This document shows, one piece after another, positions 46,794 through 55,663 of a stretch of 64,000 nt of DNA. Under the pieces are notes generated by a model that saw only the letters and a list, made by a program, of their open reading frames with translations, made no database searches and was not told the DNA's origin. A program made the translations under genes and the position numbers. Each line of letters opens with the position of its first letter. The first letter of the stretch is position 1. The stretch spans positions 62,001 to 126,000 of the forward strand of contig JAFGSY010000028.1 of the NCBI GenBank assembly GCA_016934315.1, read 5' to 3'. The stretch comes from Candidatus Anaeroferrophillus wilburensis. Its GTDB lineage: Bacteria > Desulfobacterota > Anaeroferrophillalia > Anaeroferrophillales > Anaeroferrophillaceae.

Positions 46794-48938
46794 ATGATCC
46801 GTCTTAATGACATTCTGGATAAGGTAAGCGCCTACAATCCTACAGCTGACCTCAACACCATTCGCAAAGCCTATGTTTATACCGCTCTGGCTCACAAGGG
46901 ACAGGTACGCCTCTCCGGTGAGCCCTATTTGATCCACCCCCTCGAAGTTGCCGATATCATTGCTGACCTTAAAATGGACGTGGCCAGCATTACTGCCGGC
47001 CTGCTCCATGACACCCTGGAAGACACTCTCACCTCCGTTGAAGAACTGTCAGCACGATTTGGCGAGGAAATTACCACCCTGGTGGCCGGCCTGACTAAAA
47101 TCAGCAAGATCAGCTTTAAAACCTCCGAAGAACACCAAGCGGAAAATTTCCGTAAAATGATCCTGGCGATGGTCAAGGATATCAGGGTGCTGATTATCAA
47201 ACTTGCGGACCGGTTGCACAATATGCGGACCCTGGAGTTTCAGAAACCGGAAAGACAGCAGCATATCGCCCAGGAGACCTTGGACATCTATGCGCCGCTG
47301 GCAAACCGGCTGGGTATCGCCTGGATCAAACAGGAGCTTGAAGACCTGTCGCTGCGCTATCTGAAGCCGGTAATTTATGCTGAGCTGGAAAAGAAGATCG
47401 CTGCCAAAAAGGAAGAAAGCCGGGAATACATCCACAAGGTTATCACCATCATCGAGCGGAACCTGCACCATCACAAGATCGATGGCAAGGTCAGCGGCCG
47501 TTTGAAACATCTCTACAGCATCTACCAGAAAATGGTTCACCAGAACATCGGTTTTGACCAGATCTACGATATTCTCGCTTTCCGGATCACGGTCACCTCG
47601 GTACGGGACTGTTATGCCGTCCTCGGCATTATCCATTCGCTCTGGGTTCCGGTTCCCGGCCGCTTCAAAGACTATATCGCTATGCCGAAAACCAATATGT
47701 ACCAATCACTGCACACCACGGTTATCGGCCCTGATGGCGAACATATTGAGTTTCAAACCCGGACTGAAGAGATGCACCGGATTGCTGAAATGGGGATTGC
47801 CGCCCATTGGCAGTATAAGGAAGGATATAAGCTGGCTGAGCAGGAAAGGGCACAGCTGGACTGGCTGCGCCAGATGATTGAATGGCAGGGGGAGGTCAGC
47901 AGCGCGGGAGAATTTCTTGAGTCGGTCAAGGTGGATCTGTTCTCCGATTCAGTCTATGTATTCACCCCTCAGGGAGAGGTGATAGAGCTGGCTAAAGGCT
48001 CAACCCCGGTGGATTTCGCCTACAGCATCCATAGCAATATTGGTGATCACTGTACCGGCGCCAAGGTGTCGGGAAAGATGGTAACGCTCAAATATGAGCT
48101 TAAAACCGGCCAGGTGGTGGAGATCATCACCTCAAAGAAGCAGCATCCCAATAAAGACTGGCTGCACTTTGTTAAAACAAGTAAGGCGCGCACCAAGATT
48201 CGCCACTGGATCAAAAAAGAGGAAGAGCGCCGCAGCATTGAACTGGGCAAGGAGTTGTGCGAGCGGGAGTTTTCACGCCACAAACTCTCCTTTTCCAAAG
48301 AATTAAAACAGGGGAACCTTCAAGAAATACCAGCCAAGTTTTCCCTTAACACCACCGATACGCTTATCGCCGCGGTTGGCCGCGGGAAAATATCAGCCCT
48401 GCAGCTCCTCTACAAACTCTACCCGGAACTGAGAAAAAAACCCCAGCAGGAAAAGAAAAAAGAAACGGCTGGAAGTTCAGCAAAGAAAAAGCGGCGCAGC
48501 AGCCAGGGCATCGTTATCAAAGATATTGACGACGTTCTGGTTCGTTTTGCCAAATGCTGCAACCCCCTGCCGGGAGACAGGGTCATTGGTTTCATCACCA
48601 GAGGACGAGGCGTAACGATTCACCGCCCCGACTGCAAGCACGTCCTGAAAAGCGACCCCGAACGCCAGATTGAGGTGAGTTGGGACCTGAAACAACAGGC
48701 AACCCACCGGATCAAAATTAGAGTTTTGTGCGAGGATCGAAAGGGAATGCTGGCGGAACTGAGTGCCGCCATCAGCAGTGAAGAAGCCAATATCACCGAT
48801 GTCAGGGTAACCACCAACATCGATCGGCATGCAGTCATTGTTTTTGAAACCGGGGTCACCGACTTAAAACACTTGCGGAAAGTTATCGGCAGCGTGGAAC
48901 AGGTGAAAGGGGTTATTGAAGTTCACCGCCTCAATTAA
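46794..48938 (+). CDS. rel: Bifunctional (p)ppGpp synthetase/hydrolase Rel
   Basis: This 714-residue enzyme has an HD hydrolase domain with H48, H72-D73, E76-D77 and D139 (LADRLHNMRT), so hydrolysis should be intact. A synthetase domain carries RFKD (290-293), the motif of bifunctional Rel/SpoT enzymes rather than RelA. TGS (about 400-460), a zinc-finger CCNPLPGD segment and a C-terminal ACT domain follow. It sets the alarmone level in starvation. No second RelA is seen here. Confidence 0.96.
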   Translation: MIRLNDILDKVSAYNPTADLNTIRKAYVYTALAHKGQVRLSGEPYLIHPLEVADIIADLKMDVASITAGLLHDTLEDTLTSVEELSARFGEEITTLVAGLTKISKISFKTSEEHQAENFRKMILAMVKDIRVLIIKLADRLHNMRTLEFQKPERQQHIAQETLDIYAPLANRLGIAWIKQELEDLSLRYLKPVIYAELEKKIAAKKEESREYIHKVITIIERNLHHHKIDGKVSGRLKHLYSIYQKMVHQNIGFDQIYDILAFRITVTSVRDCYAVLGIIHSLWVPVPGRFKDYIAMPKTNMYQSLHTTVIGPDGEHIEFQTRTEEMHRIAEMGIAAHWQYKEGYKLAEQERAQLDWLRQMIEWQGEVSSAGEFLESVKVDLFSDSVYVFTPQGEVIELAKGSTPVDFAYSIHSNIGDHCTGAKVSGKMVTLKYELKTGQVVEIITSKKQHPNKDWLHFVKTSKARTKIRHWIKKEEERRSIELGKELCEREFSRHKLSFSKELKQGNLQEIPAKFSLNTTDTLIAAVGRGKISALQLLYKLYPELRKKPQQEKKKETAGSSAKKKRRSSQGIVIKDIDDVLVRFAKCCNPLPGDRVIGFITRGRGVTIHRPDCKHVLKSDPERQIEVSWDLKQQATHRIKIRVLCEDRKGMLAELSAAISSEEANITDVRVTTNIDRHAVIVFETGVTDLKHLRKVIGSVEQVKGVIEVHRLN

Positions 48939-49067
48939 CCCTGCCGCGGCAAAGGCCGCCGGAGTGGGATAACTCAGCCGCCCGCCCATCCCTTGGCAGG
49001 TAGGACACGGCGGCCTAACAGAACGGCGCTGGTCTGAAAACGGCCGCTTCCTGGCCAACACCGTAGG

Positions 49068-49256
49068 TCAACCTTTCTTGACCGCCCCGGAGCGGATACA
49101 GCGGGTACAGACGGTAACTTTTTTATGCTGTCCCTTGATAACCGCGTTGACACTCTGCAAGTTCGGGTACCAGGTTTTCTTGCTTCTGTTGTTAGCATGG
49201 CTGACATTGTTGCCAACCTGAGGTTTTTTACCGCAAATATCACAAACCTTGGACAT
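49068..49256 (-). CDS. rpmB: 50S ribosomal protein bL28 (zinc-binding form)
   Basis: This 62-residue protein has [10 protein letters not shown] at the start and VCTRCIRSG near the end, two CxxC pairs typical of the zinc-containing L28 variant. [16 protein letters not shown] lies between them. ATG 49256 has GGAGG upstream. Confidence 0.96.
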   Translation of the reverse strand: MSKVCDICGKKPQVGNNVSHANNRSKKTWYPNLQSVNAVIKGQHKKVTVCTRCIRSGAVKKG

Positions 49257-49400
49257 AATGGCTGCCTCCAAAAATTTTCATTCGCATAGCGTCAGCCGGA
49301 TTCAGGAATTTTGAACGGATCTGCCGGCACCAGCTTTTCAGTTTCGCATCGAGCGGTGTTCACTACCATAACAGCACAGGAAAAGCAAGGGTAAAATCAT

Positions 49401-50021
49401 TTGTCGACCAAGAATCAGAACACCCGCATGCTCTGCATGTTGCTCTCATTATTTCTCTTTTTTCTGGCTGCAGACCTGCTGCTCTGGCCCTTTCTGCGCT
49501 ACAGTCAGGTCACCCCTCCCCAGCTTTCACTGTCAACCGGCAGTCACAATGATGCCATTGTCGTCCTAGCCGGCCGGGGGGGGAGACTGAAAACAGGATT
49601 TTCTCTCTGGCAACAGGGCATAGCACCTTATCTGTTGATCATTGGCGCCAATCCCCGCACCACAGCCAAGGACATCCTCACCCTCTATGCTCATGAACTG
49701 GAAGGGCACACTACTCCGCAAACAGATTATTTACTCCTTGAGAGTCAATCCCATAACACCCTCACCAATATTGTTGCTCTGCGGGAGATCATTAATGACA
49801 AAAACTTTCATTCCCTGATCATCGTCACCTCACCCTTTCATCTGAAAAGGGTCTATCATCTGTGCCGCAAACTACTCCCCAAACATATAGAGATTGTTTT
49901 TCACCCTGCCCCCACCACCGCTCCGGAGCTGGGTGACAACAGCAGAGCCACACCACTCCCGCTGGCCATTAAAGAATTCATCAAATATATAAACGCCCTG
50001 CTTCAGCTACCGCGAACCTGA
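49401..50021 (+). CDS. YdcF/ElyC-like DUF218 membrane protein
   Basis: This 206-residue protein has one N-terminal membrane helix (about 10-28) and a DUF218 domain. The domain shows DAIVVLAGRGGRLKTG, GANPRTT, the LESQSHNTLTNI motif and ITSPFHLKR-like text (IIVTSPFHLKR). Relatives include ElyC/SanA, linked to envelope integrity and undecaprenyl carrier metabolism. TTG at 49401 is the most likely start, with AAGGG upstream; ATG 49428 would cut into the anchor. The next gene starts 150 bases later. Confidence 0.85.
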   Translation: MSTKNQNTRMLCMLLSLFLFFLAADLLLWPFLRYSQVTPPQLSLSTGSHNDAIVVLAGRGGRLKTGFSLWQQGIAPYLLIIGANPRTTAKDILTLYAHELEGHTTPQTDYLLLESQSHNTLTNIVALREIINDKNFHSLIIVTSPFHLKRVYHLCRKLLPKHIEIVFHPAPTTAPELGDNSRATPLPLAIKEFIKYINALLQLPRT

Positions 50022-50171
50022 GTCATGGGCTACCGCAGCACCAGACATCATCGCGATTCATCCGCTCCCACAAAAGATTAACGTTACTTGCAATTTCGCC
50101 GATGAGTAGTATTATACGATAGACATATCATCCAGGCGGCATTATCACTGAGGAATGAGGAGGCAAACATA

Positions 50172-51860
50172 ATGGGCACCACCGTAAAACCGGAAAAAAG
50201 ATTTATCTTTCTTGGGGGAATTCCGGTCTTTGACTATCTGATCAACGTGGAAATGGAAGAAATTTTCCGGGCCACGGGCAGACAAGTGATTATAATTGAT
50301 AAAAAAATCCTCTTGCCGGTGGGCACAATTTTCAAGTGTATGGTAAAAGATCTGCCCAGGCCAATCTATATCAATCCACTGGCCAATGTGGAGGTGCAGA
50401 ATTTCAATGATGAACTCTATTATGCCATGGAATTGGGAGGCAAACACCCGGAACAACATGAAAGTCTCCTGTGCACTGAAGATCTTTCTCGCGTCGTTGC
50501 CGACTTGAAAAGAATGTTTCCCGATCTTATCCACGGCACAGAGGACCTTAAAATTGTCACCGTTGAAAGCCAAAGCGAGATTAAGCTGGGGGGCAACAAT
50601 CGCAATATTATTGAAGCAATTAAGACATTGTATGAATCACCGGAACTGGCTGGAAAAACCCGGGCAATCACTTTCGAGCATCTCTTTTTCTTCGATGTCA
50701 AAAATCGCAAGTTCAAAATCGTCAAGGAATTTTATCACAACCTCAACATTGATATCGGCGATATAACGGAGCTGCACGTGGACAACCTGATTCCAAGGAC
50801 CAGCTATGTCCTGACGATAAGCACCGACGACCAGGTATTGGACCGAATCGTCCTTTCCAACCGGACCAATGAAGAGATCATCCCCCCCAAGCGGCTTACC
50901 GACCGCTACTTCAAACTGGAATACAAGCTGCGTAAAGACAGACACTATATCAGTACCCACTTGGTCATCAATTCGCTCACCAACCATGAGGAGCTGCGGC
51001 TCATCACCCGGATCTTAAGAACTGCCTACGCCAGTGAAACAACCACCTACCTGTGCCCCACCGGCACTTTTTTCAAGTGTATCGACACCCTAATCGATTC
51101 CCGCTATTACACCACTGAAAAAGAGAAGTTCTTCACCTCCCGCAAAGAATTCCTCTTCACGTCCATTATCCCGTTTATCCAGTACTTAATCCTGAACACG
51201 GATGAATTGGCCATTCTGGACAAAGTTGCCGAAAAGAAAGGCATTGATTTCACCGCCAGTATGATTGCACGACGCATGAATCAGGGGCAAAAGGGGGAAA
51301 ATACCAAGGGAGGAAGGATGTTGCTGACCAGTGGCAACAAAGGCGCCCGGTTTACCGAGCGCCTGACTCCGGAACGGGCCCGTCTCTACTGGAAAAAAGC
51401 CAATATGCCGGAAAACAAGCTGTTCAGGTTCCGCTTTGCCGACCGACGGATTCTCTGCGGCGATGACCACATCATCGACCTGTTAAGCACTCTTGGGGCC
51501 GGTGATACCTTCAGCGGCATCTTCATCGGCCTGAAAGCGATCCGCTGGGATGCCGGGCATGCCATGCGCGGAGCAACCCTGGGAGCCCAGCATTTCATCC
51601 AGACCAGGAAACGGCCAAAAATTCAGGACATCATTGCCACCGATGAGAGTCACATCCGGAGCGGCACCGCCACGTACCTGCGGGATATCATCTCCCACCA
51701 TATCAGCGAAAGCGGCGACCCGACCCGCTATGGAACCATCACCGACACCATCATCACCATTGACACCTCCCAGATTCAACATCCGTTCAGGGAGGTTCTT
51801 GCCCTGGCTGAAACGGTGGCCAGCAGCAAAAAGAATACGGTTACCTCTTTGCCGCTATAA
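50172..51860 (+). CDS. Divergent PfkB/ribokinase-superfamily protein of unknown substrate
   Basis: This 562-residue protein is recognised as ribokinase-fold only in its last third. NTDE (342-345) matches the NxxE metal/phosphate motif, SGNKGARF (387-394) sits where the anion region is expected, and GAGDTF (442-447) carries the catalytic aspartate. The first 340 residues do not show the usual GG substrate motif of PfkB kinases, apart from FLGGIPVFDYLI (13-24) and LGGNNRNI (139-146), which may be remote counterparts. PfkB enzymes are usually 300-350 residues, so this is much longer, closer to ADP-dependent sugar kinases. AGGAGG precedes the ATG. A strong bidirectional terminator follows. Confidence 0.6.
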   Translation: MGTTVKPEKRFIFLGGIPVFDYLINVEMEEIFRATGRQVIIIDKKILLPVGTIFKCMVKDLPRPIYINPLANVEVQNFNDELYYAMELGGKHPEQHESLLCTEDLSRVVADLKRMFPDLIHGTEDLKIVTVESQSEIKLGGNNRNIIEAIKTLYESPELAGKTRAITFEHLFFFDVKNRKFKIVKEFYHNLNIDIGDITELHVDNLIPRTSYVLTISTDDQVLDRIVLSNRTNEEIIPPKRLTDRYFKLEYKLRKDRHYISTHLVINSLTNHEELRLITRILRTAYASETTTYLCPTGTFFKCIDTLIDSRYYTTEKEKFFTSRKEFLFTSIIPFIQYLILNTDELAILDKVAEKKGIDFTASMIARRMNQGQKGENTKGGRMLLTSGNKGARFTERLTPERARLYWKKANMPENKLFRFRFADRRILCGDDHIIDLLSTLGAGDTFSGIFIGLKAIRWDAGHAMRGATLGAQHFIQTRKRPKIQDIIATDESHIRSGTATYLRDIISHHISESGDPTRYGTITDTIITIDTSQIQHPFREVLALAETVASSKKNTVTSLPL

Positions 51861-51901
51861 CAACCTTTGCCACAAACTTTTCTACTAACCAGAAAAAGAA
51901 A

Positions 51902-51923
51902 AAGGGGGGCTAGCGCCCCCCTT
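51902..51923. terminator. Bidirectional terminator between convergent genes
   Basis: A perfect 9-bp stem (AAGGGGGGC / GCCCCCCTT) with a TAGC loop has a T-rich stretch on both sides. It separates the ribokinase-like gene (+) from the hydroxyacyl-CoA dehydrogenase gene (-). Confidence 0.88.
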
Positions 51924-51929
51924 GGTTTT

Positions 51930-53054
51930 CTATAGTTGCCAGGGAACACTATCCCCGGCAGCAAACTTTTGCGGCAGCTTGAAATCACCGGCCGCCACGG
52001 AAACATTCACCAACCGTTGCGCTTCCGCCATCCCCAGGTCATTCATCATGGCAAAGGGACCTTTGGGCCAGGCCAGAGAGGTGGTAATCCCCAGCTCCAG
52101 ATCAGCCAGACTGACCACTTCTTTCTCCACCAGATGGGTGGAGATGGCAAAGATCGCCCCCAGCAGGCGGTCAATAACCTGGCGGCGGGCAGTCTCATCG
52201 GCCAACACCTCACCCTGCTCCAGATCCCAGAGTTCATTGGCTTCAAATTTGGCTTTCAATGACTGCGGCACCTGGGGATAACCGATATCGGAATCGCCCA
52301 GATAATCAACCATGGAGGCACCGGCATGATAACAGGTCCCCAGGCCGGTACCGTTCTGCACCCACATGATACCGAATTTGACCCCCAGGGCTTCCTGGGA
52401 CAGCTGCTCCAGGGTCACGGCATTGTACTGGTCACCATAAAAGGAATCGAGCACCAGATAAACGGCGATAAAGACCGGGTTGATGGCAAAACCGGGGAAA
52501 TCCCTGACCGTAATCGGAACTTTCCGGTTCTGTCGGGCAAACGCCATCAGTGCCTCATAGGTTTCATCACTGGTCTGCGGATGGCGAATAACTTCCACCA
52601 GGCGGTTAACATTTGCCGGAAAAAAGTAATGCAGACCGGCGGCTCGACTGGGATTGGAGACCTTCTCCATCAATTTTTCAATCAGAAACGTGGAGGTATT
52701 ACTCACCAGAATGGTATCTTCCGGACAGGCAGCCGCCAGGTCGGCAAAAACCTGAATTTTCAGATCCATTTTCTCTACTGCCGCCTCAATCACCAGATCA
52801 CACACGGCCAGATCATCATAACTGCTGGTTCCGGTGATCCTGCCGGCAATCTGATCCATCTCTTCCTGGCTCATCTTCCCTTTGGCAACTCTCTTGCTCA
52901 AAGGCTTTGCAACCCCTTTTTCATACATGGCCTTAACCAGTTCATCGTTCAACTCTTTGAACAATACCCGGTAACCGGCCATCGCCGCGTTCAAACCAAT
53001 GGCCGCCCCCATGACACCGAACCCGACAACTCCGACTGTAGCAATCTCTTTCAT
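51930..53054 (-). CDS. 3-hydroxyacyl-CoA dehydrogenase family protein
   Basis: This 374-residue protein has an N-terminal Rossmann motif VVGFGVMGAAIG and IEAAVEKMDLK. A catalytic His-Glu pair in LHYFFPANVNRLVEV keeps the family's 12-residue spacing. A duplicated C-terminal dimerisation region extends beyond the roughly 285 residues of single-domain Hbd. The usual HFFNP reads HYFFP, so the conserved Asn is replaced. It acts on short or medium 3-hydroxyacyl-CoA, but the direction and substrate are not clear. ATG 53054 has AAGGAGGAG upstream. It stands alone. Confidence 0.88.
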   Translation of the reverse strand: MKEIATVGVVGFGVMGAAIGLNAAMAGYRVLFKELNDELVKAMYEKGVAKPLSKRVAKGKMSQEEMDQIAGRITGTSSYDDLAVCDLVIEAAVEKMDLKIQVFADLAAACPEDTILVSNTSTFLIEKLMEKVSNPSRAAGLHYFFPANVNRLVEVIRHPQTSDETYEALMAFARQNRKVPITVRDFPGFAINPVFIAVYLVLDSFYGDQYNAVTLEQLSQEALGVKFGIMWVQNGTGLGTCYHAGASMVDYLGDSDIGYPQVPQSLKAKFEANELWDLEQGEVLADETARRQVIDRLLGAIFAISTHLVEKEVVSLADLELGITTSLAWPKGPFAMMNDLGMAEAQRLVNVSVAAGDFKLPQKFAAGDSVPWQL

Positions 53055-53245
53055 GAACTCCTCCTTGTCATAAAAATCACCCATGCCATACCATCCCGGT
53101 AACGAAAAAACAAGTGGTCAATGGCACAAACATCATTTTAAAATTTTTCAAAATTTTCTTTGTTTTCCCCTTTGTGTATGCTAGATTAATGCCAAACAGC
53201 AAACAAAAGACTGAAAAAACAAGCAATCGGCAGGAGGCAACAATC

Positions 53246-53671
53246 ATGGCAGGCGTGAATAAAGTTATTCTGGTAGGCCGCTTGGGAGGCGACCCGGAAA
53301 TGAAATATGGCAGCAGTGGTTCACCATTCACCACCTTCACCCTTGCCACCAGTGAAAACTGGACGAAGGACGGGAAAAAAGAGGAGCGGACGGAATGGCA
53401 CCGGATCGTTGTTTTCGGTAAACTGGCTGAAATCTGCGCCCAATACCTGAACAAGGGGAAGCAGATCTACCTGGAGGGAAAACTGCAGACCCGCGCCTGG
53501 GAAGACAAGGAGGGGAACAAACGGTGGACTACGGAGATCGTCGGCAACACCATGCAGATGTTGGGTAGTGCCGGCGACGCATCAGCTGGAAGCGCTGGTG
53601 AGAGGGGCTCCTCATACGGTGGCGGCATGCCCCCTGCACCGCCAAGCAATGAAGACGATATCCCGTTTTAA
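53246..53671 (+). CDS. ssb: Single-stranded DNA-binding protein
   Basis: This 141-residue protein has an OB-fold domain (about 1-110; [39 protein letters not shown]). A Gly/Ser/Pro linker and the acidic protein-interaction tip DDIPF (137-141) follow. ATG 53246 has AGGAGG upstream; a longer in-frame start at 53114 is rejected. Confidence 0.96.
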   Translation: MAGVNKVILVGRLGGDPEMKYGSSGSPFTTFTLATSENWTKDGKKEERTEWHRIVVFGKLAEICAQYLNKGKQIYLEGKLQTRAWEDKEGNKRWTTEIVGNTMQMLGSAGDASAGSAGERGSSYGGGMPPAPPSNEDDIPF

Positions 53672-53882
53672 CGTCTCCGGGGTCCCACTTGTATTGCAGT
53701 CCGTCGCACGGGCCCGGCCGTGCACAGACGACAGACGCTGTTTTGCAAAGTGGATGTGCATCTAAAGAACGCGGCACAATGACCGCCATGGGAAAAGCTC
53801 TCTGAGCTGCAGTCTTCTGCCAGGCATATGGTTGGCTGGTTGGTTGATAGCTCCCCGATGGCTGCACTACCGACGAGCTTTT

Positions 53883-54239
53883 TCAGCTTTTGATATCGAT
53901 GATCGTCCCCAACAACTCATCTGCTGTTTTCAAGGCGGCCAGATTCGCTTCGATACTTCGTTTATCAACCATCATGGTCACCATCTCTTTGGCCAGATCA
54001 ACATTGGACATTTCCACCAATTCAAAGCCCTCTTCCGTCTGTTCGGCCCGCACCGGCCCGGCAGACTTATCAACAGAAATAGTGGCTTGGACCGTACCCT
54101 CAACCGGACCCTCAGCGAAGGTCACCCGATCAGCCTTGTAACCATCGGTATTCAGGTTGGCAATATTTTTTGCTGACCGGTTAAAACGCTCGGCCACCGC
54201 ATGTATGGCAGTTAACGACGCTGGTATGCCTCTAACCAT
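53883..54239 (-). CDS. Stand-alone flagellar basal-body rod-like protein (FlgC/FlgB-like)
   Basis: This 118-residue protein has the rod-protein N-terminal signature SAKNIANLNTDGYKADR (21-37). The C-terminal helix EANLAALKTADELLGTIIDIK matches the flagellar basal-body rod family. It is shorter than FlgC (about 135-150 residues), and no other flagellar gene is in the window. Similar solo proteins occur in deltaproteobacteria, but their role is unclear. A GGAGGAG box supports the ATG. It may be cotranscribed with the EVE gene upstream. Confidence 0.82.
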   Translation of the reverse strand: MVRGIPASLTAIHAVAERFNRSAKNIANLNTDGYKADRVTFAEGPVEGTVQATISVDKSAGPVRAEQTEEGFELVEMSNVDLAKEMVTMMVDKRSIEANLAALKTADELLGTIIDIKS

Positions 54240-54254
54240 ACACTCCTCCTTCCT

Positions 54255-54725
54255 CTATTTCCCTTCACCTGTTCTCCCCAACTGCTCAACTATCAGGAAA
54301 TGATACTCCTCCACCGGCTGGACTGAAAGGCGTACACCCTTGCGCAGCACAAGCATGTCCTCCAGTTCCGGCACCTGCCGTAACCTGGGAAGAGAAACAG
54401 GATGGGGAAAACGTTCGACAAATTCGATATCAACCATCATCCACAGCGGCTTCTCAGGAGTTGAACGGGGATCATAATGGATATCATCGGGATCCCAAGC
54501 CGTATGGTCCGGATAGGCTGAACGGCACACTCTGGCAAGACCAACCACTGCCGGCGGCGTCATATTTGAGTGATAAAAAAGTACCGGATCACCGACTTCC
54601 ATCTCATCACGCATGAAATTGCGGACCTGATAATTACGCACTCCATCCCACGAAGTCCTAGCATCCCGAGCCAGATCTTCGATGGAATAGGCACTGGGTT
54701 CGCTTTTCATCAACCAATAGCGCAT
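54255..54725 (-). CDS. EVE domain protein
   Basis: This 156-residue EVE-domain protein (thymocyte nuclear protein 1-like) begins YWLMKSEPSAYSIEDL. It shows WDGVRNYQVRNFMRDEM, VLFYHSN and the WMMVDIEFVERF segment. EVE domains are PUA-like and are thought to bind modified DNA or RNA bases. It follows the peroxiredoxin gene by 10 bases and precedes the rod-like gene by 15, suggesting one operon. Confidence 0.9.
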   Translation of the reverse strand: MRYWLMKSEPSAYSIEDLARDARTSWDGVRNYQVRNFMRDEMEVGDPVLFYHSNMTPPAVVGLARVCRSAYPDHTAWDPDDIHYDPRSTPEKPLWMMVDIEFVERFPHPVSLPRLRQVPELEDMLVLRKGVRLSVQPVEEYHFLIVEQLGRTGEGK

Positions 54726-54735
54726 TTATCACCCC

Positions 54736-55206
54736 TTAACTGTTTTGCAGCTCCAGCAGTTTCTGCCGCACCTGTTCACCATGGCCGTCAACTTTCACTT
54801 TTGTCCAACTCCAGGCGACCATTCCCTGGGGATCTATCAGATAGGTACTGCGCACCACACCATGGTACTCCCGGCCGGCCATCTTTTTCAGCTGCCAAAC
54901 GCCGTAATCCTCCAGCATGCCATGATCAGGATCACTGAGTAGCCTGACACCAAGCTCCTTTTTAGCAATAAAGTTGCGATGACTTTTGGTGGAATCAGGA
55001 CTGACACCAACAGCCACCGCCCCCAGCCGCGAAAATTCGTCTACCAGACCGGTAAACGCCTGTGCCTCTTTGGCTCAACCGGAGGTGTTGTCTTTCGGAT
55101 AACAATAGAGAACCAGCCATTGACCATAAAAATCGGCCAGCTTCACCTGATGATCATCCTGATCCGGCAGACAGAAATCAGGAGCTGCAGTGCCATGTGC
55201 AATCAT
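54736..55206 (-). CDS. bcp: Selenocysteine-containing peroxiredoxin (PrxQ/Bcp family)
   Basis: This 156-codon gene makes a thiol (selenol) peroxidase that reduces hydroperoxides. Reading the minus strand from ATG 55206 (AGGA upstream), the PrxQ motif YPKDNTSG is followed by TGA at 55075-55077, then AKEAQAF. The TGA is exactly where PrxQ proteins have their peroxidatic cysteine. The frame then continues without interruption through VGVSPDSTKSH to a TAA at 54736-54738. A SECIS-like hairpin lies 17 bases after the TGA. The resolving cysteine at +5 is Gln here. Only two other cysteines exist (C12, C35), both before the TGA, so this is a 1-Cys-like (1-Sec) form. A frameshift or pseudogene is unlikely because the frame is unchanged. 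A TTGCC-N4-GGCAA repeat lies upstream at 55316-55329. Confidence 0.9.
55039..55057 (-). promoter_or_regulatory. Bacterial SECIS element in the peroxiredoxin mRNA
   Basis: In the mRNA, GUUUACC pairs with GGUAGAC (7 bp, one U-G) around a GGUCU loop, beginning 17 bases after the UGA codon. The loop sequence matches the SelB-binding apical loop of the E. coli formate dehydrogenase SECIS, and the distance is in the expected range. It lies within the coding region, as bacterial SECIS elements do. Confidence 0.87.
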
Positions 55207-55663
55207 CGGACGTCCTTTCCCACCTGCACCCTTTAATCCTCTTTGGCAGAAACCCTTTGCGACAGTTACACTACGGCCAGACCCGGGGCATTCCGGCAAG
55301 CAAAAGCCCCTTACATTGCCTATCGGCAAAACAATTGATTTTTTTAGCATTTTTTATTCCAGCAACAGGAAAGTCCGTTGGCAACCAGACGTCAGGAAAA
55401 TTTTCTGCCCGGTTTCACCAACCACCCCGCCGGAGGACCAAACCGTACCTCCCTCCCCGGGTTGTTCGTCTGGTGCCACAACCGGTTCCTGATCCACCTC
55501 CGCCAACACCAGACATGCAAACATCAGGTAACCGTAGCTATATTCTAACCTTTTGTCTGCTCTGCCAGCAGTCCTGAAAAGCCACCACCATCACAGAAAT
55601 TTAACTTGACAAACCCCCCATTGTTCGGCTAATTAACCTCTCACGTTGCATCCGAAATTAGAT
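55207..55663. other. Intergenic region between the peroxiredoxin gene and tRNA-Phe
   Basis: About 450 bases hold the promoter of tRNA-Phe at the right end and the upstream region of the peroxiredoxin gene at the left end. No protein gene was recognised on either strand. Confidence 0.5.
55606..55635 (+). promoter_or_regulatory. Sigma-70-type promoter of tRNA-Phe
   Basis: TTGACA (55606-55611) and TAATTA (55630-55635) are 18 bases apart, with the tRNA beginning 28 bases later. Confidence 0.65.

Noticed and set aside
54736-55350. Bcp gene split by TGA as a pseudogene or two small genes
   Set aside because: The frame is unchanged across the TGA, the stop is exactly at the catalytic position, and a SECIS-like hairpin follows, so selenocysteine is the better explanation.
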